Part shown: piece after piece, positions 54,660 through 64,000 of the stretch | Layout of the letters: every line of letters begins with the position of its first letter | Numbering within the stretch: position 1 is the stretch's first letter | DNA from: Durusdinium trenchii | Lineage: Eukaryota > Sar > Dinophyceae > Suessiales > Symbiodiniaceae | Length of the DNA stretch: 64,000 bases | Assembly (NCBI GenBank): GCA_963970005.1 | Contig: CAXAMN010004158.1 | Coordinates: 62,001 to 126,000, forward strand | Reading direction: 5' to 3' | Program-made: the position numbers and the translations under genes | The notes under the pieces: model-generated | Told to the model about the DNA's origin: nothing | What the model saw: the letters and a program-made list of their open reading frames with translations, nothing else | The model's database searches: none

Positions 54660-55023
54660 ACAGGAGACGGACGGACACCACTCAAACGGTTTTTGTTTGG
54701 AACATCATGTCTTCCATCTATAGGAAAGCCATTAGTCTGTTTTTGGGTGGTGGGTGTAAACACCAAATGGGTTTTGCCTGTAGGTTGTTCCCTTTAAAAA
54801 TTAACAAAAACTGTCTGGTAATGACACATTTGATGAAAAACATCCTTTCGCTGGAGAATGTTTGGTTGGGTTGTGTTGGTCGCCTGTGTGAGAGTCAGAC
54901 ACCATGGAGAGCGATTGTTCACATGCAAACAACTGAGAAACAACTGGTGCCCCGGACAGTCTCCCACGGACAGAGCCGACAGGTCTCCTTTTTGGGCCTC
55001 CTCTTCAGGTGTTCTGGTGAAAG

Positions 55024-55161
55024 AAGGCAATCGTTGAGGTGAATGAACAAACCACACCCAAAACAACCCGGATCCCCGAGCCAGTCGTGGTGGACAACGC
55101 CCAAATCACCTGGCACAGCGGCGTCGCCAAAAATACAGCCTACCATGACCATTGCCCCTAG
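55024..55161 (+). CDS. Exon, unknown protein
   Basis: After GTTCTGGTGAAAG (55023). KAIVEVNEQTTPKTTRIPEP then VVVDNAQITWHSGVAKNTAY, reaching TAG 55159-55161. An upstream TGA fixes the opening. Strand-rich pattern, no family. A longer alternative frame (55043-55327) is less natural. Confidence 0.42.
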   Translation, partial: KAIVEVNEQTTPKTTRIPEPVVVDNAQITWHSGVAKNTAYHDHCP

Positions 55162-55901
55162 ACAAGTTTGGATCATGGGTGAAACCATCAAGACTTATCC
55201 AATTCTGATGGCACAGACATGGGCTTATCATCCAGTGTCATGGCCAAGACAGACAGCACCCGGAATACGAAGACGTGACGGCGTTTTGAGTCTTCGACGA
55301 GACGGCGTGATGCACCTGGTGAGTTAGCTTCGCTGGTGAGCTGAACCGGACATCCAAGAGGCTTCCAAGGCTCCGTGCAGTCGCAGTTCGTTTTCGGCCA
55401 TGGCCCTGAAACTTCGGTTTTGCACCACGCGGAGACCAGTCCAAAATCCGCCTTCGGTTTTCTGCCTGGTTAGGATGAAAGAAGAAGGCTCGGCTTTAAG
55501 TTGAACTGTGGTGAACAGATGCTAGGGATCATTATGACAACAATCCTGTTCATTTTGGGATGTGCAGTATAGAGCAACCACTTTTATTTAGGCTCCACTA
55601 CGGCATGCTCTACTTGCTTGTCTATCATCACTATTTTTGCTTGTGAACGAGATAGGGCCCCTGCATAAACGAGATGCTTTTGCTTGATGACACTAAAGTA
55701 GTCTCAACCAGATAGTGTGATTTGCTATACTAAAGTAGTCTGAACAAGATACTGTGACATTCATGACCCCCTACTTAAGTTGTCTGAATGAGCTAGGGCC
55801 CCACATAGATAGTGTATAAGATGTTTAGTACCAAAGAAATGCCGCTGCACATGGAGCTTTGGACTACCGTTCCATTGAAACCACCCCCTCCGGCCTTTCA
55901 G
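55162..55901. other. Non-coding stretch before the RecQ gene
   Basis: ACTAAAGTAGTCTGAAC-like repeats at 55690-55760; no exon supported. Confidence 0.4.
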
Positions 55902-56366
55902 GTCTTGATAAAGACTGGCGTCCTTTGTGGCGACGCGCTGCGGCTGGTCAGCTCAATGGTGGAGAGCTGGTGGAACCACGGCCTCCAAAAGTCCGAACCA
56001 CCGCAGCTTCCGTCACAGAGCAGCGCCCCGTGTGGAACGGAGCAGCGCAGCCCACGCCTCCCGCGCAGCCAACACCGCCTGTTCCGCCGGTTCCGGTGCC
56101 GAGCGCCCGCGGAGCAGAGGCACTCAATGCAGGTGCTTGGCGTGCGCCGCCATCAGCATCCTTGGCACCAGGCCTTGCAGTGCGGCTAGGGCCGCAGGCG
56201 CTGCAGGGTGGGCCCAAGGGTTGGGCTGGAGGCTTCCCCTGGGATGCAGAAGTGGAACGTGCTCGAGCTGAGCGCTTTGGCGTCCCAAGCTTTCGTCCGC
56301 AGCAGAGGGAGGCGATCAATGCTTGCCTGGATGGTAGGGATGTCTTTGTGCGGATGCCGACTGGAG
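55902..56366 (+). CDS. RecQ-family DNA helicase, exon with motif 0 and start of Walker A
   Basis: Acceptor CCCTCCGGCCTTTCAG ends at 55901; 155 codons, phase 1 to 1. The N-terminal part is low-complexity Pro/Ala/Val (QPTPPAQPTPPVPPVPVPSA). The last 45 residues hold FGVPSFRPQQREAINACLDG, the RecQ motif 0 (FRPxQxEAI), and DVFVRMPTG, the start of motif I. A GA donor (CTGGAG|GAGACG) lets the next exon complete GGGKS. RecQ enzymes unwind DNA 3' to 5' with ATP in replication repair. Upstream exons with the start codon are not identified. Confidence 0.82.
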
Positions 56367-57037
<671 letters not shown>

Positions 57038-57376
57038 TGACGGTCGGACATGGCTTTGATGAGTGGATAAGACGGGGAAGCGTGGGTTCAGCTTGTGTCT
57101 GCGAGACAGCGTTTGTGTTCCACAATGATCCACGATATGTTTATAGAATTTTGTACATTATACAAGATCTGCACTACACCCTGCAAGTGTTGGTAGTATG
57201 GGGCATGCTATTGGCCCCTGCAAGAGCACCGCCAACCTGAATTCCGCACAGCCAAAGGACAACCAGGGGCCATCTAAAGACCCTTCTTCAAACTTATAAG
57301 ATCTTAAAGTATTCGCCAGCGTTAGCCGGAGTATTGATTTTGAAAGAACCACCAGGAGTCACGTTCGGACCATGGG

Positions 57377-57600
57377 GTGCCTCACGGAGGACGTCCTACG
57401 AACGGTGCAACGTCGGACGAAGCAAACCCCGTGACCGTTGGGGAGTCGAAGCAGACCCAGCCCCTTGGAAGCTGCGGGGCAGTTGCCAGCATCGCAAACA
57501 GACCCAGTGGTTTTTCAGAACCCGAACTAGACTATCCTAGTTCGCTTCCCCAGGCTACGGGCCCTAGTTCAGGTCACTTAACCTCAATTGGTCTCTTTCA
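57377..57600 (+). CDS. Possible exon, serine/proline-rich
   Basis: The frame reads ATSDEANPVTVGESKQTQPL then SIANRPSGFSEPELDYPSSL and stays open to 57608. No clear acceptor or donor. If real it is not helicase core. Confidence 0.27.
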
Positions 57601-57601
57601 G

Positions 57602-57854
57602 GAGGTTTAAGTTGCCCCCCCTCAGGGGCGAAGCAAAAAACACGCCATGCCTTTCAGATCTGCCTCTCCGTTTGGGGGGAAACATTGGAAAGCCACCGAA
57701 GTTGGGGGGTGAAAATACTGACATTCATGGATTTCCTCTACCAGCACCCTCCTGCGACTTTTATAAGTCTACTTTTAAGCCTCCAGTTCGGAGACCTGTT
57801 GGTTTCGGTGCTGGTATAGGTTCCCTTAAACAGTCGAAAATCCCAAGCGCTTGA
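57602..57854 (+). CDS. Exon, probably terminal, unknown protein
   Basis: ATTGGTCTCTTTCAG acceptor (57601). RFKLPPLRGEAKNTPCLSDL, later GGENTDIHGFPLPAPSCDFY and KSTFKPPVRRPVGFGAGIGS, ending TGA 57852-57854. Codon choice is more T-rich than in neighbours. Confidence 0.4.
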
Positions 57855-58745
57855 GATCCAAGGATTCAGCTCGGAATCGGCGTTGGATCCTCAGCAGGCT
57901 CCGGAGCAGCGCGAGGTCAGCCCCATTACGCGACGGTCGAAGCATCCGCCGACGTCGCATCAATATGGATTGATTGGATTGTTTTTCAGGATTCATGGGG
58001 GCTTTATCATTCAGTCTACAGCAATGAGTGGCCACTTGCAAGTGCTCCTTTATACTGACCTTGCTATTCTTATGTTTGTGACAATCATGGGGAGTTCCCC
58101 TCGCCTTCGGGGAAGCAGGTTTCGGGAATGTCCTCAACAATGCTTTCTGTTGGAGTTCAATTCATTTTCTTTTGTGATGCTTTCATTTGCGGCTCGTTCT
58201 GCAGCATGTATTTATCAAGCTTGGATGAGATGTGGAGAGATGTGGAGTCTGCAGTTATGGATCCAGACGATCCAGTAGTACCTCCAAAACCCTGTTTCTG
58301 GCTCTAATTGAATGACATTCGGTATGGATTTTCTGGAAGTCTTGCATGTTATGGAATCAGGCCAGCATCCTCTAATGATTTATATATATATATATATTAT
58401 CATGCAGAGGGTTAGACCATGCCCACATCAACAACAGATCATCGAACAAATGACCATTGGCCAAAATTGGCTCACAGTCATGTGCCTTGTACCAACACTT
58501 TCCAAAGGGTCACCAATAGAGAGGCCCCTACACAAATTGTGAATTACCCCGACAGGAAGGTTCAGGTCCAATATCATATTCTATATCTGTACTTTTGTGG
58601 AACACAACCCCAGTTTGAACATGAATGAGTTGCAAGTGTATTGAAGAACTCCGAGGGGACATTTCTGTGTGCCTGGAGAGTATCTCACTTCGTACCTCCC
58701 ATCCGGAAACTGTTTTTTTTGGACCTCATGTCAGTCACGTCCCAT
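57855..58745. other. Mostly non-coding stretch
   Basis: A short frame after CCTCAG at about 57909 (QAPEQREVSPITRRSKHPPT) looks coding but its end is unknown. A TATATATATATA tract is at 58380. Confidence 0.35.
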
Positions 58746-58800
58746 CCCAGATACGAGTCTGGGACTGGACTGCCGGACCCGCCCCAGACAGCCGCCCCAG
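58746..58800. repeat. Family A element fragment
   Basis: CCAGATACGAGTCTGGGACT then GGACTGCCGGACCCGCCCCA and GACAGCCGCCCCAG. Its end supplies the AG before the next exon. Confidence 0.6.
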
Positions 58801-58993
58801 TCATCCACGCCCCTCGTCCCGGCCGTCCCGGTCGTCACGTCGACCCCTCAGACGAGGCCTCTGCCGTCCGCTCCCGCGACGAGTCCGGGGACACGGTCCA
58901 AACGGTGCCTGGACCGGAACAGCGAGCCACAGCCGCTCCCCGGACGCTCCCCAGACTCCCCAGACTCCCACCCCAAGTGCTTCCAAAAACGCA
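58801..58993 (+). CDS. Proline/arginine-rich exon, frame undetermined
   Basis: All three frames are open: HPRPSSRPSRSSRRPLRRGL; HVDPSDEASAVRSRDESGDT; and PQSSTPLVPAVPVVTSTPQT. Each would give a disordered segment. The acceptor is the end of the family A fragment. Confidence 0.33.
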
Positions 58994-59074
58994 TGGTTAG
59001 GCAGATCTCCCTATTTTGGGGGGGAGCGGGACTTGGTGCAAAGCCAATCGAAAATGGGTCAAGCTATACTTCAG

Positions 59075-59163
59075 GCAGACAAAAGTTTACGCTTGTTAGC
59101 CTTCTTACAAAACACTCTGAGGTCAGCGGCGGATCGAATTAACAAGTCTAATTTTCGTGGCAG
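59075..59163 (+). CDS. Helical exon, unknown protein
   Basis: AGCTATACTTCAG acceptor (59074). ADKSLRLLAFLQNTLRSAAD then RINKSNFRG, donor GGCAG|GTGTGG, phase 0 to 2. The frame is also open upstream from ATG 59054. Confidence 0.42.
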
Positions 59164-59614
59164 GTGTGGGACGGTCAATTAGCACACCCTTTTATATAAA
59201 TTTATAGTAATAAAAGGCTTTCCGGGGTGACAAATGACCGCCCACACCTTGCCTTGTCTCATGGTAGGATTCTAGGGGGATAGGGTTGTCAAGAGTTTCA
59301 ACATCAACAAGCGCAACTTTCATCTGGCCAGTGTATACCGTATACCGATACCTGTTTTTTTGGGTTAATAGGGTCATGTCGCGTTCTACGGTACTTGAAG
59401 TCGGGTCAAGGTGTTCACTTAACCATCGCTGTAAGTCAACAGCCATGGCAGTGCGAGGGCCGGTCATGGTCCTGGACGGAAGGGCATGGACCAAACCTGT
59501 GAAGCCCGAATCGTAAGGGCTGCAAGGGAGCAGTTTTGACAGTATTGTACGGGGGTCCATACCACCGACATTCGGGTCTGTGCCATTCGACTCTCAATCC
59601 ATAGATTATTGCAG
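59164..59614. other. Intron
   Basis: A partial family E copy (GGGTCATGTCGCGTTCTACG, 59371) and nothing else recognised. Confidence 0.4.
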
Positions 59615-59902
59615 ATGTCTTGGAGGATCGTTTTCAAGATCCTTAAGAACATGAACCTCGCGACTCGCGACGCCACGAAAAATCGATGCATGATGGTCCA
59701 CAAGTTCGGTGAATCTATTTGGTTGTGGTTGTACCAAATGGCATTGATGGGCAGACTGCAGACTGCAGGTGACCAAGAAAATGCTCTCTGGCGAACTCCA
59801 GATCGTCTACGTCGGATGCTGAACATGGAAACGGAGGACTACCAGCGGAGCAATTTCCTCGAAGAGATGTCAAACTGGGCAAAAGATAAGTGTTCATCCT
59901 AG
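59615..59902 (+). CDS. Terminal exon, unknown protein
   Basis: CATAGATTATTGCAG acceptor (59614). One frame: WRIVFKILKNMNLATRDATK, MVHKFGESIWLWLYQMALMG, then RTPDRLRRMLNMETEDYQRS and NFLEEMSNWAKDKCSS to TAG. Mixed helical protein with even composition, so probably genuine. A donor at GCAG|GTGACC (59768) is possible but the frame continues naturally past it. Confidence 0.52.
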   Translation: MSWRIVFKILKNMNLATRDATKNRCMMVHKFGESIWLWLYQMALMGRLQTAGDQENALWRTPDRLRRMLNMETEDYQRSNFLEEMSNWAKDKCSS

Positions 59903-60538
59903 CCAGAATCTTTACCTTGGCGGTTGGTTGGAGGTTGGTAGTCTGAAGAATATCCACCTGCTCATAGCTGCTAGGAGAAAGGTGTCGCGTTTCCTCAACT
60001 GTCGGAAAGGAACTCAGATCACCAGTTATATATAACTTCCCAATGGGGTACCATGGTGATATGTGGCAGAACTGCTAGTCCTCCGATCTTGGCACCAGCT
60101 TTGATGGAGGACCTCTCTTTCATGGATTCAGACTTCATTGAACAGGCACCCCAAGGTCAACCAAGTTCTCTTCAATTTCAGGGTAAGAGACTCTCATCCG
60201 TTGTGGTTCAACCAAGGGAGTCACAAAGGCAAGGTTGCTGTGGCTCAACTCCCATCCGTTCGGGGCCGTGGGATGTGTGGAGTTCTGCGGCGACGGCCGA
60301 CGGCCTCGACCAGTTGAGAAACTCAAACGCTCGGCCAGATATATGCGGTCCGAGCTGGGTGAATGCGGTCTGAGCTGGGTGATCCAGATCCGCTGTGGTT
60401 TGTTGGTCAAAAAGACCTGACAGGCCTCTGTTTGATAGGCGGTGACCCCCCCACATCGGTCTTCATGCAGTTCGGCATCGAACCCTCAATGTGAGTGAGG
60501 TGACCCCTGAGATGATACACCAAAGCAGCATCTTGCAG

Positions 60539-60617
60539 AAGACCTTGAGGAGCTCCTTGGAAGATGGATCTTATCCAAACAAACCTTTGCTCGTTCGCAC
60601 GTTCGGCGGGAAGATAG
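60539..60617 (+). CDS. Exon, unknown protein
   Basis: GCAGCATCTTGCAG acceptor (60538). KTLRSSLEDGSYPNKPLLVR then TFGGKI, donor ATAG|GTCGCT, phase 0 to 1, matching 60687 after a 69-base intron. Confidence 0.42.
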
Positions 60618-60686
60618 GTCGCTTCCGACGTGCGAACCTCGGTTCCGAGTCGAATGGACGGACAAATAGGATGTGATGTGCCGAAG

Positions 60687-60769
60687 GGGTGGAAGATGTG
60701 GCGTTTGTACTGGCGAGCAGCCGGAAGATTGTGGTTCTAGCACCTCTGGGGTTTTCGACCATCTCACAA
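60687..60769 (+). CDS. Exon, hydrophobic strand pattern
   Basis: Phase 1 to 0: VEDVAFVLASSRKIVVLAPL then GFSTISQ, donor CAA|GTCAAT. The alternation DVAFVLASSRKIVVLAP looks like a Rossmann-type beta-alpha-beta unit. The acceptor GCCGAAG is weak. Enzyme identity is not claimed. Confidence 0.38.
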
Positions 60770-62076
60770 GTCAATGGGGTTGCTTTTTGTTGCTTGGGTG
60801 GGGCAGGCTGCACCAGAACGTGAAAGGGTTGGCAGGAATCTGCATGGTCATCACCCCCATCATGGTGATGTGTGGGGCGCCTCCAGCCACCTTGGCAAAC
60901 AAAGTCCCGATGGACACTCCTTCAACTAGGAATTGGACTTTTGTGTCGTCAGGCTTTCGGACTATTCTCCGTATACAGATCCATCTACATTCATTCTGAG
61001 CAAATTTCGTATTATAGAGTATGATATATCCAAATCATTGGCCTCACAGCCTGACAGCTCAATAAATGTGGATCCCTACTGACTCTTCATGTGTCGCCAA
61101 AATCACGAGTCGACACAAAACAGTGATTTGTTTGAGGTGTGATGTGTGCGCCATATGGTCGCAGCTTTTCTCTCTAGAAAACCACACCCCGCCGCGCGCC
61201 GAACGACGCGGTGCGAGGTTTGTATGAGGAGGAGCGCCTCAAGAGGTTTGTGATCGATGAGGCGTTTCTTGACATGGAGATGGATCGATGTCATGTCCTG
61301 TGACGATGGGTTCAGCGGCTGATGTGCACAACAAGATCAAATCGGCTGTTTGACTCTGGTTTTTCTTTGAGACTCCCACATCCAGCAGTTGGGTTCTAAA
61401 GCTGAGTCAGACTGTTCTGGATTTGCCGATCAAATGCTAAATACTCACCACAACATTCGACCCTAATCGACCGATCCACTCAGCTGGGTCCATTTCAAAC
61501 AAATAGAACATAATAGAACATATTTGCCAGAAGGATGTAGGAGACAGTTTCACATTGGAGATCCTCGGACGTACACAGCGGTCAGATGGAGGTGCTCTGG
61601 TGTTTTTTCTTTACAGGGCTGGTGCATTTGACAGCAGAATGGCACAAAAAGCCTGACTCCAAGATCAAGGCGGCTTTTAGTTTCTGTGGATTCTTATTGG
61701 ATGGAATACGGGCAATATATCCGATCCTGTATTTGCATTGATGTATTTGGTGGATCGTGTTGATAATCTCATCCACTGAATCTACTGAGAACTCACTGCA
61801 ACATCAATTTGTCATGCCCCCCCATGAAGATAATGGTTTGATGTGTTTCAATCATGCTCGAGTATTTGCAGTGTCATGGTACCTGTGAACTGAAGGCATG
61901 GCATGTCGTGATGCATGATATGTAGGTTTCTGTTTTTGATCTACCTCTGTACATATGTCAACCATCGTCACCATCATTCTAAGTCTGGTGTTTTAAACCA
62001 CGGTGGCGTGCCCCTCACCTTCAGGCGGACATGGGTCTGCTTTTTTTTCATCACGTGGGTTACTTAGACACCACAG
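60770..62076. other. Non-coding stretch
   Basis: A region at 60830-60950 has open frames on both strands with hydrophobic translations; neither has splice support. The rest is AT-richer with no exon seen. Confidence 0.4.
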
Positions 62077-62212
62077 GTGTCACTGGTGTCTTGACGTGGT
62101 TTCCTTTGAACACTCAACAAGTGAGGCCGGGCGATTCCATTTTCCTGTACCGGATCCGGATCCGCTTCTGCCGAGAACCAACACCCATCGGCCATATGCA
62201 GTCCCGGGCCAG
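62077..62212 (+). CDS. ApaG-like domain exon (tentative)
   Basis: ACTTAGACACCACAG acceptor (62076), donor GCCAG|GTAAAA. Phase 1 to 2: VTGVLTWFPLNTQQVRPGDS then IFLYRIRIRFCREPTPIGHM. The order Q-x-V-x-P-G-(D/E)-S, Y and P-x-G-x-M fits the C-terminal part of the ApaG fold (a phosphate-binding beta domain, also in some F-box proteins). The upstream half of the domain was not found. Confidence 0.42.
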
Positions 62213-63045
62213 GTAAAAAAACAACACACAGCATGCCGCCCAAAGAGCTACCACCCTGGGCGCCCCCCCAAATGGATTGAAAGTACCAGTCTCAAAGTAC
62301 TTGTAAGAATGCATACAAGTACCTGTTTTGATAGGGCTATGTCTCATTTCTAAGGTACTTCGGAGGGTCCAGGTAGAACATTCCGGATGAACCGCAGGAC
62401 GAGAACCCTCCAAAGAACGGCTGTTTCCTCCGAGGGGAACGGCGACACCGTCCTCCGAGGCATTGCTTGAACCTGTGGGGCAACGAGTTCCGGGACTCTC
62501 GGCACTGCGAGTGACTGAAGTACAGAGGGGGGTGGCTGGATCCAAAGGGAATCCCTTGGAATCTCTATCAGGTCAGTTTGAGGTTATATTTGACTGGAGT
62601 TGATCATGTAAAAACACTATACAACATGTTTTCAGGACGAAAAAGCCGTCCGACTGGAACGGTGACGAAACACTACCGTCCTCATTCCCGAGTCGCAACT
62701 GAGTGACCGGAAGCTTCAGCGTTCGAAAGCCATTTCAAGGGGATCGATCTCGGTCGAAAGCCATCCAGGGAACAAGGCACATCGGTCTGACATGTCCCTT
62801 TGGCTAGGCCAGTTGGTTCATGTTGCGACAGTTTGTGGCTTTTTCCGTCTCCGGAAAAACAAAAAGCAGGAACATTGACTTCTTCAGCTTCTTCACCATG
62901 TCCTTGGGTCGTTCCCCCCTGCGCACCGAACCTCACTAACTTGAAATGCGCCAAGAGCGGGTCTCCGCGCCTCAGCCGCTGAGTCTTAGTATATAAACCA
63001 AACGGTTGGAGCGATTTCTGCGGCCAGGTTTTAAGAGGTGAACAT
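62213..63045. other. Non-coding stretch
   Basis: A partial family E copy at 62333. A 171-codon minus-strand frame (62682-63197) is open but overlaps + coding signal at its end and lacks support. Confidence 0.35.
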
Positions 63046-63250
63046 TGACCGATCCGGTTTTGGGCTCCTGGCCGACCTCCGTTTTGTCTGGTGATTTTGG
63101 GTGGTTTGGTCCTGATGATTTGGGCTCCCCCAAACGGCCGCGTCCTTCCAGCGTGGAGATGGTCCGAGCTGAATTCAACGATGGGGGGACTACTCATGAA
63201 ATGTCCAACTTAAGGTTCCTGGGGAAAACCACTGCAGAACATAGATATAT
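63046..63250 (+). CDS. Possible exon, unknown protein
   Basis: TDPVLGSWPTSVLSGDFGWF, GPDDLGSPKRPRPSSVEMVR then AEFNDGGTTHEMSNLRFLGK to a TGA. Codons look used, but no strong acceptor (AAGAGGTGAACATTG precedes it). Confidence 0.3.
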
Positions 63251-64000
63251 TTGATAGTGGACTTATTTTATAATTATGTCGTGTCGCTTTTCCCTTGGAA
63301 CCGTTGCTGTATATACTCTAAATTGTAGGGCCATCCAGGACTCGGGAGTGAAAGCATGCGCATGTCATGCTCCAGTGAACGCATGCAGCATGAAGAGATG
63401 ACCTTCGATGAAGGTAGAACCAACCATTCAGATTAAGATCAGCATCTAGAATCTAGACCCTCAGTACCAAACTTGGGCAGAAACAGCTGCTTTTCAGGCA
63501 CACACTGTCACACCGTGGCACAGTTCCGAAAATCCAGGATGCTTCCGCCCACCGCGCAGCACTGAATCCAAATCAATGGCATAGGGCCTGGGCCCAGCCC
63601 TGGACCACGTCGGGCATGCCAGCTCGACGTTGGTCGAGTTCGACTTGGCCAGGTCGAAGATCAGATTTCAGAGTTCCACCGAGCTCCGAACATCATACAG
63701 ATGGATAGACTAGGCCCTTTTTCCGACGGCCCCTTTTCCGACTTTGCAACCTGAGGAGAGCTACTTGCAGCTGAAGAATCTGAGGACCTCATTCCCAAAT
63801 GTGCCCATCTTGGCTTGCAGCGCCACTGCGACTGAGGAGGCCTGACCTCACAGCTGAGAGGGAAAGAACAGCTGACTGCAGTCTGGAAGACTCGTGGAAT
63901 CAAGTGTTTCAGATGCTGATTGGTCAACGTGTTTATGTTCAACCTCTACCCTGGCCTGGGGGAAAACATCTTGTTAATATGTTGTCCTCTCATGAAAAAA
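63251..64000. other. Non-coding end of window
   Basis: No exon supported; a 93-codon minus frame (63661-63942) has no splice signals. Confidence 0.35.

Noticed and set aside
58641-59182. Single long proline-rich protein across all frames
   Set aside because: The stretch mixes a family A fragment with coding-like DNA. Three rival frames prevent one call.
60687-60769. Similarity to NAD(P) transhydrogenase
   Set aside because: Only a loose strand-helix resemblance; the expected PGYG motif does not follow.
62682-63197. 171-codon minus-strand frame
   Set aside because: It would be the only minus-strand gene. No splice signals, and it overlaps a plausible + exon.

Overview
The window reads as nuclear DNA of a dinoflagellate, most like a suessialean or Symbiodiniaceae-type genome. 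There are no long open reading frames. Coding sequence sits in short exons (about 30 to 465 bp), each behind a pyrimidine-rich tract ending in AG, with donors that are GT but often GC and sometimes GA. The genus is inference; the exon structure is visible. Every exon I can support is on the + strand, as expected for the unidirectional gene blocks of dinoflagellates. Nothing looks bacterial: no operons, ribosome binding sites, CRISPR, tRNA or rRNA.

Layout. 1.4-15.5 kb holds exons of several unrecognised proteins, notably three-exon sets at 6.2-7.4 kb and 8.7-9.2 kb whose splice phases agree, and a pair at 13.7-14.1 kb. 16.0 kb holds a cysteine-rich exon. 19.2-30.0 kb is the best-read locus: a voltage-gated cation channel with S1, S2, S3, S4, S5 (two exons) and the pore helix in order, in exons of 39-135 bp separated by introns up to about 3 kb. 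30.4-36.0 kb carries exons of acidic or proline-rich protein. A segment typical of the approach to S6, then an S6 exon, lie at 36.6-37.4 kb, followed by helical exons (38.8, 39.4 kb) and an EF-hand split over two exons (40.7/41.3 kb). Whether this is the far end of the same channel or a second channel is unresolved.

43.5-49.4 kb holds an amphipathic-helix exon, an unknown four-exon gene (45.8-47.5 kb) and a gene with a lysine-rich exon and a well-defined 3' end (48.1-49.4 kb). 50.1-55.2 kb holds scattered exons, some arginine/serine-rich. 55.9-57.0 kb is the start of a RecQ-family DNA helicase, with an intron cutting the Walker A motif. 57.6-63.3 kb holds further exons, one resembling an ApaG domain.

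The introns and gaps are filled with copies of at least five families of small (about 75-120 bp) elements with terminal inverted repeats, plus ACTAGTAG-type and GTTTAAAC-type repeat clusters, long hairpins and two telomere-like tracts. Similar small elements recur in the introns of unrelated genes, which makes introner-like spread the main system-level hypothesis. Exon ends are inferred by eye from splice signals and phase; transcript data would be needed to fix them. In several GC-rich exons two or three frames stay open, and this is stated where it applies.
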